A DNA stretch of 50,820 bases from Flavobacterium sp. Its GTDB lineage: Bacteria > Bacteroidota > Bacteroidia > Flavobacteriales > Flavobacteriaceae. The stretch covers positions 1-50,820 of the forward strand of contig NZ_PNJW01000015.1 of the NCBI RefSeq assembly GCF_013822155.1, read 5' to 3'. This document shows, piece after piece, positions 35,270 through 44,834 of the stretch (position 1 is its first letter; each line of letters starts with the position of its first letter). The notes under the pieces are model-generated. The model saw only the letters and a program-made list of their open reading frames with translations, was not told the origin of the DNA and searched no databases. Position numbers and translations under genes: made by a program.

Positions 35270-37162
35270 ATGAATAAATTTGAACAATTAGGATTGAGTG
35301 AATCGCTACAGCGTGCGATTATCGATCTAGGATTTGAAAATCCGACCGAAGTACAGGAAAAAGCGATTCCCCTCTTATTGGAACAAGAAACAGACTTAGT
35401 TGCGTTGGCTCAAACAGGGACAGGGAAAACGGCAGCTTTTGGTTTCCCGCTAATCCAAAAAATTGATGCGAACAATAGAAATACGCAGGCTTTAATTTTA
35501 TCTCCAACCCGTGAACTTTGTTTACAGATTACAAATGAAATTAAATTGTACTCCAAGTACGAAAAAGGAATTAATGTGGTGGCTGTTTACGGAGGTGCAA
35601 GCATCTCAGAACAAGCCAGAGAAGTAAAAAGAGGAGCTCAAATTATTGTAGCCACTCCTGGTAGAATGCAAGATATGATTAATAGAGGTTTGGTAAACAT
35701 TACACAAATCAACTATTGTATTCTTGACGAAGCCGATGAAATGTTGAACATGGGATTCTATGAAGACATTGTAAGCATTTTATCTACTACACCTGATGAG
35801 AAAAACACTTGGTTATTCTCAGCAACCATGCCGGCAGAAGTGTCGCGTATTGCCAAAAAATTCATGCACGAACCGGTAGAAATTACCGTAGGAACAAAAA
35901 ACTCAGGATCTGCAACAGTATCTCATGAGTTTTATTTAATCAATGCCCGTGACCGTTATGAAGCTCTTAAACGTTTAGCAGATGCAAACCCTGATATCTT
36001 CTCTGTTGTTTTCTGTCGTACCAAAAGAGATACACAAGCCGTTGCCGAAAAACTAATTGAAGACGGATATAATGCTGCTGCTTTGCATGGTGATTTATCA
36101 CAAGCACAACGCGATAGTGTAATGAAGTCGTTCAGAGGAAGACAAATCCAAATGTTAGTGGCAACCGATGTAGCTGCCCGTGGAATTGACGTGGATAACA
36201 TTACACACGTAGTAAACTACCAATTGCCGGATGAAATTGAAACCTATAACCACCGTTCAGGCCGAACTGGTCGTGCCGGTAAATTAGGAACATCCATTGT
36301 AATTGTTACTAAAAGTGAATTGCGAAAAATCTCTGCTATTGAGCGTATCATTAAACAGAAATTTGAAGAGAAAACAATCCCATCCGGTATTGAAATCTGT
36401 GAAATTCAATTATTGCACTTAGCCACTAAAATAAAAGATACCGAAGTTGATCATGAAATTGACAACTACTTACCGGCTATCAACGAAGTTTTAAACGGAT
36501 TAAGCAAAGAAGAATTAATCAAGAAAATGGTATCGGTAGAATTCAACCGATTCATTAATTATTATAAAAAGAACAGAGACATCTCTAATCAATCATCCGG
36601 TTCAGAAAGACGCGAACGTGATGACAGAGAACCAAGAGAAAACAACAGTGGAGCAACCCGTTTCTTTGTAAACATTGGTTCACGTGACAATTTCGATTGG
36701 ATGCAACTGAAAGACTTTTTACGCGATACGTTAGAATTAGGTCGTGAAGATGTGTATAAAGTGGATGTAAAAGAAGGCTTCTCTTTCTTTAATACTGATG
36801 CGGAACACGCTGATAAAGTAATGGATGTGTTAAACGGAATGTTATTGGAAGGTCGTAAAATCAACGTAGAAATTTCTAAAAATGATGGTGGCGGAAGACG
36901 TGACCACAATGGAAGAAGTTCAGGCGGTGGCGGAGGATTCAGAGGAGAAAGAAGTTCAGGTCCCCGTTCAGGTGGTTTCGGTCCAAGAACAGAACGTAGT
37001 GCCGCTCCAAGAGGAGATCGCAAAGAAGGCGGATTCAGACCAAGAACTGAAGGTACTTCATCAGAAAGACCAGCCAGACGTTCAGAAGGTGGAGAACGCA
37101 ACGAACGTCCTGCAAGCCGCTCTTTTGAAGCTGCAAAGACAAGAAGACCTAGAAGAAGTTAA
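35270..37162 (+). CDS. DEAD-box RNA helicase, DeaD/CsdA-like
   Basis: 630 residues. Q motif GFENPTEVQEKAIP (21-34), Walker A AQTGTGKT (47-54), DEAD near 153, SATMP, and HRSGRTGRAGK near 327. A DbpA-type RNA-binding domain follows around 465-545 (TRFFVNIGSRDNFDWMQLKD). The last 75 residues are rich in Arg, Gly and Ser (RSSGGGGGFRGERSSG) and probably bind RNA. It likely acts in ribosome assembly or mRNA unwinding, especially in the cold. Confidence 0.95.
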   Translation: MNKFEQLGLSESLQRAIIDLGFENPTEVQEKAIPLLLEQETDLVALAQTGTGKTAAFGFPLIQKIDANNRNTQALILSPTRELCLQITNEIKLYSKYEKGINVVAVYGGASISEQAREVKRGAQIIVATPGRMQDMINRGLVNITQINYCILDEADEMLNMGFYEDIVSILSTTPDEKNTWLFSATMPAEVSRIAKKFMHEPVEITVGTKNSGSATVSHEFYLINARDRYEALKRLADANPDIFSVVFCRTKRDTQAVAEKLIEDGYNAAALHGDLSQAQRDSVMKSFRGRQIQMLVATDVAARGIDVDNITHVVNYQLPDEIETYNHRSGRTGRAGKLGTSIVIVTKSELRKISAIERIIKQKFEEKTIPSGIEICEIQLLHLATKIKDTEVDHEIDNYLPAINEVLNGLSKEELIKKMVSVEFNRFINYYKKNRDISNQSSGSERRERDDREPRENNSGATRFFVNIGSRDNFDWMQLKDFLRDTLELGREDVYKVDVKEGFSFFNTDAEHADKVMDVLNGMLLEGRKINVEISKNDGGGRRDHNGRSSGGGGGFRGERSSGPRSGGFGPRTERSAAPRGDRKEGGFRPRTEGTSSERPARRSEGGERNERPASRSFEAAKTRRPRRS

Positions 37163-37249
37163 CTAACTTTTGTTAATTTTCTTATAATTATACTGAAACT
37201 ACAAAATATCTAAAAGTGATTTATTACTTTTAAACCGTTAAAACCGTTT

Positions 37250-38017
37250 ATGAGATATTTTGTAGTTTTTTTATTGTTTTTATCCCTTTCTTCAGTCACA
37301 GCACAAATTGCAGAGCGAACTCAGAGAGTTAGCGGTACTGTGTTAGATGACACTAAATCAAAACCGTTACCAAACGTAAACATCATCAATTTAAATTCTG
37401 TTCGGGGAACGATTACAGATGATAAAGGTGTGTTTGAAATTAATGTGCAGGTTAACGATACACTACATATTTCATTAATTGGTTTTCAATCCATTCGGGT
37501 TCGTGTAACTAATGACTGGATTAAGACAAAAACAACCCAAATCAGTTTGACTGAAAAAGCCATCGCTTTAGAAGAGGTTGTACTTACTCCTTATAATCTT
37601 ACCGGTTATCTTCAGGTTGATGCTAAATTAATTCCGGTGAAAGAAAACTATCGGTATGGCATTTCGGGATTGCCTTATGGTTATGAAGCCGGCGAATATT
37701 CACCCAATGCATTTAATCGGGTGTTGGGTTCTATCTTTAATCCGACCGACATGCTTTATAATTTCTTCGGGAACAAACCCAAGGAACTCCGCAAGTTAAA
37801 AGAAATGAATAAAGACGATACCGTTCGTAACTTACTTGCTTCAAAATTTGACCGGGAAACCATTGCAATCATGCTTGGGGTTAACAAAAAAGATATCGCC
37901 GAGATATTAGAACGCTGCAATTATTCTGAACAATTTATTAAAACAGCCAATGATCTTCAAGTGTTGGATGCCATCAACGATTGTTACGAAGAATATAAGA
38001 TTTTGAAAAGAAAGTAG
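37250..38017 (+). CDS. Exported protein with carboxypeptidase-regulatory-like domain
   Basis: 255 residues. The signal peptide is MRYFVVFLLFLSLSSVTAQ. Residues about 28-105 form a CarboxypepD_reg-like/CNA-B-type beta-sandwich (VSGTVLDDTKSKPLPNVNI ... LHISLIGFQSIRV), as found at the N-terminus of TonB-dependent receptors, but no receptor barrel follows. The C-terminal half is helical (RKLKEMNKDDTVRNLLASKF). The function is unknown; it is probably periplasmic. Confidence 0.88.
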   Translation: MRYFVVFLLFLSLSSVTAQIAERTQRVSGTVLDDTKSKPLPNVNIINLNSVRGTITDDKGVFEINVQVNDTLHISLIGFQSIRVRVTNDWIKTKTTQISLTEKAIALEEVVLTPYNLTGYLQVDAKLIPVKENYRYGISGLPYGYEAGEYSPNAFNRVLGSIFNPTDMLYNFFGNKPKELRKLKEMNKDDTVRNLLASKFDRETIAIMLGVNKKDIAEILERCNYSEQFIKTANDLQVLDAINDCYEEYKILKRK

Positions 38018-38055
38018 AATTAATTACGAATTATAAATTACGAATGGCGATTTCG

Positions 38056-38733
38056 TCATTTATTGCCTAATGCCTCCAAATATCGTTCTTCAACTCTATC
38101 GCAGTCTTTAATTGTTTTTTTAGCCCAATCAATTCGTTTTAAAAAGATTTCCTCCTCCGATAATTGCCAGTTTATGGTAGAATTTCTAAGTCGTTGCGTA
38201 ACGCTTTGAAGAATGATGGAAGCCGCAACCGAAATATTTAAGCTTTCCGTAAAACCAACCATCGGGATTTTCAAAAAACCGTCAGCTTGTTGCATAACTT
38301 CCTCTGAAAGGCCATCCTTTTCTGTTCCAAAAAAGAAAGCAGCCTTTTTAGAGATATCAAAATCTTCTAACAAACAGGAATCCGTGTGCGGAGTAGTTGC
38401 AATAATTTGATATCCTTTCTCCCGTAAACCCGAAATACAATTTTGAATGGAGGGATATTGCTTTATATCAACCCATTTTTGAGCTCCCATAGCAATTTCA
38501 GTATCTATTTTCTTTCCATATTTCTGTTCTACCACATGTACTTCCTGCACACCAAAAACTTCACAACTACGCATCACGGCACTGGTATTATGCATTTGAA
38601 ATACATCTTCAATAGCTACAGTAAAGTGTTGTGTTCGAAGTTGAAGAATTTCTAAAAATTTAGACTTTCTGTTTTCAGTTAGAAATCCTTCTAAAAAAGT
38701 AAGGTATTCAATTGTTTTTAACATTTCATTCAT
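38056..38733 (-). CDS. SpoU/TrmH family RNA 2'-O-methyltransferase
   Basis: 225 residues; the start may be Met1 or Met4. SPOUT-fold motifs: HNTSAVMRSCEVFGVQEVHV (motif 1), AAFFFGTEKDGLSEEV (motif 2) and IPMVGFTESLNISVAASI (motif 3, trefoil knot). The long C-terminal helix matches TrmH, which methylates ribose of G18 in tRNA. A role on rRNA cannot be excluded. It is divergent from the sigma factor gene. Confidence 0.92.
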   Translation of the reverse strand: MNEMLKTIEYLTFLEGFLTENRKSKFLEILQLRTQHFTVAIEDVFQMHNTSAVMRSCEVFGVQEVHVVEQKYGKKIDTEIAMGAQKWVDIKQYPSIQNCISGLREKGYQIIATTPHTDSCLLEDFDISKKAAFFFGTEKDGLSEEVMQQADGFLKIPMVGFTESLNISVAASIILQSVTQRLRNSTINWQLSEEEIFLKRIDWAKKTIKDCDRVEERYLEALGNK

Positions 38734-38788
38734 TCAAAATTGTTTTTTAAACACTAAGTTATTACCTTAGTCAATAAAATAAAAAGGT

Positions 38789-39322
38789 ATGACTCAGGAA
38801 GAATTATTGCCCCTAATTTACAAAAAAGATAACAAGGCGTTTACTCTTTTGTATGATATGTATGCTAAAAGTCTTTTTGGGATAATAGCAACACTACTGA
38901 AAAACCCCGAAGACGCACAAGATGTCTTACAGGAAGCCTTTATAAAAATATGGAAAAACATCGATACTTATGATGAAAACAAAGGGCGATTATACTCCTG
39001 GATGGCAACCATTGCACGCAATTGTGCCCTTGATAAATTACGTTCAAAAGGATTTAGTACCAGTTTAAAAAACATTTCCGTTGATAATTTTGTGCATTTA
39101 TTAGATGACCAAACCCGAATGAACGGTAAAATTGACACCATTGGCATTCAGGAATTTGTAAAAAAATTAAAGCCAAGATGTATAAAACTAATCGATTTAT
39201 TATTTTTTAAAGGATTTACACAACAAGAAGCTTCAGATGAATTGGAAATGCCTTTAGGATCCGTCAAAACACACAACAGAAATTGCATTAGCGAATTAAG
39301 AAACTTATTACACGTATCATGA
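38789..39322 (+). CDS. ECF-type sigma-70 family sigma factor
   Basis: 177 residues with two regions: region 2 (NPEDAQDVLQEAFIKIWKNI) that contacts the -10 element and core polymerase, and region 4 (GFTQQEASDELEMPLGSVKT) with a helix-turn-helix. No region 3. The anti-sigma gene overlaps its end by 4 bases (ATGA), the usual arrangement for a membrane-held sigma factor. Target genes are unknown; autoregulation is typical of the family. Confidence 0.95.
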   Translation: MTQEELLPLIYKKDNKAFTLLYDMYAKSLFGIIATLLKNPEDAQDVLQEAFIKIWKNIDTYDENKGRLYSWMATIARNCALDKLRSKGFSTSLKNISVDNFVHLLDDQTRMNGKIDTIGIQEFVKKLKPRCIKLIDLLFFKGFTQQEASDELEMPLGSVKTHNRNCISELRNLLHVS

Positions 39323-40113
39323 GTACACAAGAATATATCGAATCAGGCATTCTGGAACTGTATGTTTACGGTAAATTAAATGAACTGGAAACGGAAGAAG
39401 TTCATAAAATGGCACAACAACATTTAGAAATCAGGGAAGAAATAGTTGCTATTGAAAAAACGATGATTTTGTTATCCGGAAGTGTTGCACCGCATTTATC
39501 AGGTCAGCATTATGAAGCTATCAAGCAGCAAATTTTCGAGAATAAACCCAACGTTGTCGAATTAAAAAAGGAACCCAAGAAATCCAATATCAGTCAATAT
39601 TTAAGTTGGGCTGCGGCAATTTTATTGCTGTTAGGCGGTGCTTATTTATACCAACAATTGGATATAACTAAGAAAGAAGTTCTATCGCTTAAATCTGATA
39701 AAAAGAAAATGAAAGAAGAATATACTGTGTTGGTTTCAAAAAATAAGGTAAACGAAGATATGCTTTCCTTGGTTCGAGATACAAAAAATACAATAATAGC
39801 TTTGGGCGGACAAGAAGTTTCCCCTGAGGCATATGCAAAAGTATATTGGAATCAAGAAACACATACTGTTTATGTAGATGCCGCCGGATTACCTGAACCT
39901 CCGGAAGGAATGGTTTATCAGGTTTGGGCTTTAAAATTAAATCCCTTAACACCGTTGAGTATTGGATTGTTAGATAATTTCAAAGGAAAAAGCATGTTGA
40001 TTTTTCCGGTTGATAATGTTATTGAGGCCGAGGCTTTTGGAATTACTTTAGAACCTGATGGTGGTAGTACTACGCCAACATTAGAAAATTTGTATACATT
40101 GGGAAAGGTGTAA
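39319..40113 (+). CDS. Anti-sigma factor, RskA-like
   Basis: 264 residues. The N-terminal about 90 residues form a cytoplasmic helical anti-sigma domain (YIESGILELYVYGKLNELET). One membrane helix follows (YLSWAAAILLLLGGAYLY, about 93-110), then a coiled-coil-prone stretch. A C-terminal RskA extracytoplasmic domain (LPEPPEGMVYQVWALKLNPL) ends the protein. No zinc-binding HxxxCxxC motif is present. It should hold the overlapping sigma factor at the membrane until signalled. Confidence 0.93.
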   Translation: MSTQEYIESGILELYVYGKLNELETEEVHKMAQQHLEIREEIVAIEKTMILLSGSVAPHLSGQHYEAIKQQIFENKPNVVELKKEPKKSNISQYLSWAAAILLLLGGAYLYQQLDITKKEVLSLKSDKKKMKEEYTVLVSKNKVNEDMLSLVRDTKNTIIALGGQEVSPEAYAKVYWNQETHTVYVDAAGLPEPPEGMVYQVWALKLNPLTPLSIGLLDNFKGKSMLIFPVDNVIEAEAFGITLEPDGGSTTPTLENLYTLGKV

Positions 40114-40124
40114 TAAAGTAAAAA

Positions 40125-40814
40125 ATGAAAAAACTAGTTGTTTTAACCGGTGCCGGAATTAGTGCTGAAAGTGGCATCAAAACGTTCAGAGATGCGGATG
40201 GTCTTTGGGAAGGTCACGACATTATGGAAGTTGCTTCTCCCATTGGATGGAAAAAAAATCCGGAACTGGTTTTAGATTTTTATAATAAAAGAAGAAAACA
40301 ATTACTGGAGGTAAATCCAAATCAAGGTCATTTTATATTAGCCGAATTAGCCTCGCATTTTGACGTGCATATTATCACCCAAAATGTTGACAATTTACAC
40401 GAAAAGGCCGGCAGTAAAAACGTGTTGCATCTACATGGTGAATTGCTTAAAGTAAGAAGTACAAAAGACGAAAAATATATCTTAGATTGGCAGGATGATT
40501 TACTGTCAAATCACACCGACCCAAACGGTTTTCCGCTACGGCCCCACATTGTATGGTTTGGTGAAGATGTTCCCGCCATAGAAGAAGCGATTGATTTAGC
40601 CGAACAAGCAGACTTTTTTGTGGTAGTAGGCACTTCACTTCAAGTTTATCCTGCTGCCGGGATTATGCATTATACAAAACCCGAAACTCCTGTTTTTTAC
40701 ATTGACCCAAATCCGGCTTCTGTATTGGAATTGGCTAATCCGTTAGAAATAATTCCGATGAGTGGCTCAGAAGGAATGGCCATTTTAAAACAACGACTTT
40801 TAGACTTAAAATAA
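40125..40814 (+). CDS. NAD-dependent protein deacylase, sirtuin (CobB/SIRT5-like)
   Basis: 229 residues. NAD motifs GAGIS (9-13), FRDADGLW (21-28), TQNVDNLH (85-92) and catalytic His104 in LHLHGEL. Tyr53 and Arg56 in FYNKRRKQ match the Y-x-x-R pair that gives SIRT5/CobB desuccinylase ability. The protein has no cysteine at all, so the structural zinc of most sirtuins is missing and the small domain is shortened. It starts 12 bases after the anti-sigma gene and is probably co-transcribed. Confidence 0.94.
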   Translation: MKKLVVLTGAGISAESGIKTFRDADGLWEGHDIMEVASPIGWKKNPELVLDFYNKRRKQLLEVNPNQGHFILAELASHFDVHIITQNVDNLHEKAGSKNVLHLHGELLKVRSTKDEKYILDWQDDLLSNHTDPNGFPLRPHIVWFGEDVPAIEEAIDLAEQADFFVVVGTSLQVYPAAGIMHYTKPETPVFYIDPNPASVLELANPLEIIPMSGSEGMAILKQRLLDLK

Positions 40815-40869
40815 AGATAATTTATTTGAAGTAGCGATTTTTTCATTTCCAATTCTGCCTTATAAAACT

Positions 40870-40877
40870 TATCTTTG
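40870..40877 (+). promoter_or_regulatory. -7 promoter element of purB
   Basis: TATCTTTG fits TAnnTTTG and ends 24 bases before the ATG at 40902. A TTG inside it (40875) opens the longer frame but would lie within the promoter, so it is not the start. Confidence 0.7.
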
Positions 40878-40901
40878 CACTTCAAACCAACACCACAACA
40901 C

Positions 40902-42248
40902 ATGAATGCATTAAACGAATTAAACGCCATTTCACCAATTGATGGAAGATATAGAAATAAAACAGTTTCTCTTGCTGCTTATTTTTCTGAGGAAGCCTTA
41001 ATTCGTTTCCGCGTGTTGGTTGAAATCGAGTATTTTATTGCATTATGCGAACTGCCATTACCGCAGTTAAGTACTGTAAATCCTTCCGTATTTGAAAAAT
41101 TAAGAAATTTATATCGAAACTTTTCTACACAAGATGCTTTAGCCATCAAAGAAATTGAAAAAACAACTAATCATGATGTGAAAGCGGTTGAATACTTCAT
41201 AAAAAATGGTTTTGATGGGTTAGGATTGGAAAGTTATAAAGAGTTCATTCACTTCGGATTAACTTCTCAAGATATCAATAATACCGCTATTCCACTTTCG
41301 ACAAAAGAAAGTTTTGAAAAAGTATATTTACCACTTTTAATCAATGTGATTTCCAAATTAAAAGACATGAGTCAGGAATGGAAAGACGTTCCTATGTTAG
41401 CCAGAACACATGGTCAACCTGCCTCTCCTACCCGATTAGGAAAAGAATTAGGTGTATTTGTAGAACGATTGGAAGAACAAATGCGTCAATTATTTAATAT
41501 CCCCTTTGCGGCTAAATTTGGTGGAGCAACCGGTAATTATAATGCCCATCATGTAGCTTATCCTCAAATTGACTGGAAAAAGTTTGGAACCAATTTTGTT
41601 GAAGAAACTTTAGGACTACATCATTCTTTCCCTACGACTCAAATTGAACACTATGATCATATTGCAGCCTATTTTGACTGCTTGAAACGTATCAATACTA
41701 TACTCATTGATTTAGACAGAGACATTTGGACGTATGTTTCGATGGATTATTTTAAACAGAAAATCAAAGCGGGCGAAATTGGTTCTTCAGCTATGCCACA
41801 TAAAGTGAATCCCATTGATTTTGAAAATTCAGAAGGAAATTTAGGAATGGCTAATGCTATCTTTGAACACCTTTCTGCTAAATTACCACTCTCCCGTTTG
41901 CAACGCGATTTGACAGACAGCACCGTTTTACGAAACATCGGTGTGCCGATTGGACATACCTTAATCGGTTTTGAAGCTACCTTAAAAGGATTAAATAAAT
42001 TATTGCTCAACCGTTCAAAATTGGAAGAAGATTTAGAACGCAATTGGGCCGTGGTGGCGGAAGCTATTCAAACCATCTTACGCAGAGAAGGCTATCCAAA
42101 TCCGTATGAAGCATTGAAAGGTTTAACTCGCACGAACGAAGTCATGAATCAAAAAACGATACATGAATTTATTCATTCTTTAGCCGTTTCAGAAGCTATC
42201 AAAGCGGAATTACTACAAATAACACCATCCAATTATTTAGGAATATAA
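40902..42248 (+). CDS. purB: Adenylosuccinate lyase
   Basis: 448 residues from ATG 40902 (MNALNELNAISPIDGRYRN). Fumarase/aspartase superfamily: TNHDVKAVEYFI, FIHFGLTSQDINNTA, RTHGQPASPTRLGKE, and the signature loop GSSAMPHKVNPIDFENSEGN with the catalytic Ser. It splits SAICAR to AICAR and adenylosuccinate to AMP, each releasing fumarate. It resembles the E. coli-type (456-residue) subgroup. Confidence 0.97.
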   Translation: MNALNELNAISPIDGRYRNKTVSLAAYFSEEALIRFRVLVEIEYFIALCELPLPQLSTVNPSVFEKLRNLYRNFSTQDALAIKEIEKTTNHDVKAVEYFIKNGFDGLGLESYKEFIHFGLTSQDINNTAIPLSTKESFEKVYLPLLINVISKLKDMSQEWKDVPMLARTHGQPASPTRLGKELGVFVERLEEQMRQLFNIPFAAKFGGATGNYNAHHVAYPQIDWKKFGTNFVEETLGLHHSFPTTQIEHYDHIAAYFDCLKRINTILIDLDRDIWTYVSMDYFKQKIKAGEIGSSAMPHKVNPIDFENSEGNLGMANAIFEHLSAKLPLSRLQRDLTDSTVLRNIGVPIGHTLIGFEATLKGLNKLLLNRSKLEEDLERNWAVVAEAIQTILRREGYPNPYEALKGLTRTNEVMNQKTIHEFIHSLAVSEAIKAELLQITPSNYLGI

Positions 42249-42304
42249 TTTGATTTGTAGCCAATTCACTTCTTTTTCTGAATAAAAAGACGTATTTTTA
42301 AACC

Positions 42305-42919
42305 ATGGCTCAAAACAAAATATTAATTCTATTTGCTCATCCGTTATTTGAAAAGTCTTTTGTCAATCAGGCTTTAGTTCGGCATATTCCAAAGTCGAAA
42401 AACATCACCTTTCATGATTTGTATGAAGAATATCCTGAATTTGACATTGATGTTAAAAGAGAACAAGCTTTACTTCAAAAACATGATATTATTATTTGGC
42501 ATCATCCGCTGTATTGGTATAGTTGTCCTCCCCTATTAAAACAGTGGATAGACATGGTGTTGGAATATAATTGGGCTTACGGTAAAAACGGAATCGCTCT
42601 TCAAAATAAACTAATCTTTCAAGCCATTACTACCGGTGGGAAAAAAGAAAACTATTGTGAGGCAGGCCGAGACCGGTATTCTATTCCTGAATTATTAGAA
42701 CCCTTTAACCAAACAGCAAAAGTTTGTAACATGCACTATCTGCCTCCCTTTGTTATTCATGGGACACATCAAATGAATGAATCAGAGGCTGACAATTATG
42801 GCAAAATTTATGCTGATTTATTGCTTTATTTAAAATCAAATGAATTGGACATAAAAGAAATGAATACCCATTTTTACTTAAATGAATGGTTTAATTCTAA
42901 AATACAAACTAATGGATAA
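42305..42919 (+). CDS. NAD(P)H oxidoreductase, KefF/KefG-like
   Basis: 204 residues with the flavodoxin-like fold: ILILFAHPLFEKSFVNQALV (FMN phosphate loop), HDIIIWHHPLYWYSCPPLLK, and QAITTGGKKENY. In enterobacteria KefF/KefG are quinone reductases that bind and activate the KefC/KefB K+ efflux channel. Here the downstream gene is KefC-like and overlaps by 8 bases (ATGGATAA), which strongly supports a partner role. Confidence 0.92.
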   Translation: MAQNKILILFAHPLFEKSFVNQALVRHIPKSKNITFHDLYEEYPEFDIDVKREQALLQKHDIIIWHHPLYWYSCPPLLKQWIDMVLEYNWAYGKNGIALQNKLIFQAITTGGKKENYCEAGRDRYSIPELLEPFNQTAKVCNMHYLPPFVIHGTHQMNESEADNYGKIYADLLLYLKSNELDIKEMNTHFYLNEWFNSKIQTNG

Positions 42920-44783
42920 CGGATTTTTTATACAAGCGATCATTTATTTGACGTCGGCTGTGGTTTGTGTTCCCATTGCAAAAAAACTGGGTTTAAGTTC
43001 TATTTTAGGCTATTTGTTTGCCGGAATAGTTATTGGCCCTTTTGTTTTAGGCTTTATCGGATCTGAAGGAGAAGACATCATGCACTTTGCAGAATTTGGA
43101 GTAGTGATGATGTTGTTCTTAATTGGATTGGAACTTGACCCTTATAAATTCTGGAAAATGCGAAAGTTCATTTTAGGAATGGGTTCAATGCAATTAATTG
43201 GGACCGGTGTTTCCATTTTTATTTTGTGTCAATTGTTTTTAGATTGGAATTGGCAAACTACAGTTGTGATTGCTTTAGCACTATCACTTTCGTCAACTGC
43301 CATTGTGTTGCAAACCCTAAAAGAAAAAGGATTATCGCAAACTTCTATGGGCCGAGCGTCTTTTTCGGTTTTGTTATTTCAGGATATTGCGGTGATTCCA
43401 ATCTTGGCTATTATACCGTTGATGATGTCGGGACAAGCTATTCCTGATGATGATTTAAAAAGTTCTTTAATCATAGACTTGCCCGGATGGATTCAAACCC
43501 TAATCGTTTTAGCAGCTATCATTGCCGTTTATTTTGCAGGGAAATATATAGTTGTTCCGTTGTTGCACATTGTTGCAAAAACACGGTTACAGGAATTGTT
43601 TACTGCTTCTGCTTTACTTTTAGTAATGGCCGTTTCTTACTTAATGCAATTAGTGGGGTTGAGTCCTGCGTTAGGAGCTTTTATGGCCGGAGTCGTATTA
43701 GCTAACTCCGAATTTAGGCATGAATTGGAAGGAGACATTGCTCCGTTTAAAGGATTGCTTTTAGGGTTGTTCTTTATCGGTGTGGGGGCTTCTATTAATT
43801 TTAAATTGATTATTGATGATCCTGCTTATATTTTAATCTTTGGAGCTATTCTGACAGCCATTAAGTTCTTTGTTCTTTTTGGCATTGGTAAATTTTATAA
43901 AAAAAGTAACGATCAAAATTTGTTATTTTCCTTCGGGTTGAGTCAAGCGGGAGAATTTGGATTTGTTATTTTAAGTTTCTCCACGCAATTGAATATATTA
44001 CCAAACATATTGGCTAATCAAATGATGGCCATTATTGCTTTGAGTATGGTATCCACTCCTTTTTTATTGTTGATTAATGAAAAGTGGATTGACCCGTTCT
44101 TTGGCGTAAAAGAAAAAGTGAAAAAACCACACGATATCATTGATGAAAACAATGAAGTTATCATTGCCGGATTTGGTCACTTTGGAAGTACAATTGGTCG
44201 GTTGTTAAAAGCTAACGGCGTTCAAGCAACTATCTTGGATCACGATTCAGACCGAGTAGATTTGTTACGTAAAATGGGGTTTAAAGTTTATTATGGAGAT
44301 GCTACCCGATTAGAATTATTGAAAGCTGCCGGAGCAGAGAATGCTAAGATCTTTATTGCCGCCATTGACAATCCGGAAGTTAATTTAAGTGTCGTGGAAT
44401 TATTGAGAAAGCACTTCCCTCACTTAAACATCCTTACAAGGGCAAGAAACCGGGTGGATGCTTATGAGTTGATTGATCATGGAGTGGATAAAATCTACAG
44501 AGAAACACTCTATACGGCCGTTCATTTAGGAGTTGATGCTCTAACACAATTGGGTCATCGGAAATACTCTGCCACGAGACAAGGTCAACGCTTTATTAAA
44601 TATGATGAGGCAGCGATAAGAAAGTTAGCTTCTAAGCGACATGATAAAATGGCTTATTTGGCTACCGTTAAAGACGAATTAGAAATGCAGGAGCAATTGC
44701 TTAAAAACGACTTACACATTAATTTTTCTGCGTCGGATCATGCTTGGGACAGTGAGCATTTGAAAAAGCAAATTACTGAATAA
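42912..44783 (+). CDS. Glutathione-regulated-type K+ efflux protein, KefB/KefC-like
   Basis: 623 residues from ATG 42912 inside the end of the upstream gene; a longer frame to 42882 would overlap more. Residues about 1-380 form twelve or more membrane helices of the CPA2 cation:proton antiporter family (SLSSTAIVLQTLKEKGLSQT, GLSPALGAFMAGVVLANSEF). Residues about 410-530 form an RCK/TrkA-N domain with the Rossmann loop GFGHFGSTIG. It should exchange K+ for H+ under electrophile stress. The thiol that gates it in this organism is uncertain, since the window encodes bacillithiol rather than glutathione enzymes. Confidence 0.94.
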   Translation: MDNGFFIQAIIYLTSAVVCVPIAKKLGLSSILGYLFAGIVIGPFVLGFIGSEGEDIMHFAEFGVVMMLFLIGLELDPYKFWKMRKFILGMGSMQLIGTGVSIFILCQLFLDWNWQTTVVIALALSLSSTAIVLQTLKEKGLSQTSMGRASFSVLLFQDIAVIPILAIIPLMMSGQAIPDDDLKSSLIIDLPGWIQTLIVLAAIIAVYFAGKYIVVPLLHIVAKTRLQELFTASALLLVMAVSYLMQLVGLSPALGAFMAGVVLANSEFRHELEGDIAPFKGLLLGLFFIGVGASINFKLIIDDPAYILIFGAILTAIKFFVLFGIGKFYKKSNDQNLLFSFGLSQAGEFGFVILSFSTQLNILPNILANQMMAIIALSMVSTPFLLLINEKWIDPFFGVKEKVKKPHDIIDENNEVIIAGFGHFGSTIGRLLKANGVQATILDHDSDRVDLLRKMGFKVYYGDATRLELLKAAGAENAKIFIAAIDNPEVNLSVVELLRKHFPHLNILTRARNRVDAYELIDHGVDKIYRETLYTAVHLGVDALTQLGHRKYSATRQGQRFIKYDEAAIRKLASKRHDKMAYLATVKDELEMQEQLLKNDLHINFSASDHAWDSEHLKKQITE

Positions 44784-44815
44784 AAAAACCACGAATTATC
44801 TCATTCGTGGTTTTT
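44784..44815. terminator. Bidirectional terminator between kefC-like and SIMPL genes
   Basis: AAAAACCACGAAT / ATTCGTGGTTTTT forms a 13-bp perfect stem with a 6-base loop between two convergent genes and has T runs on both strands. Confidence 0.92.
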
Positions 44816-44834
44816 GAATAGCTTATTATATCAA

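Noticed and set aside
40875..40901. TTG start nine codons before the purB ATG
   Set aside because: The TTG lies inside the -7 promoter element, and the ATG at 40902 gives the normal adenylosuccinate lyase N-terminus. The GTG at 46308 was rejected for the same reason.
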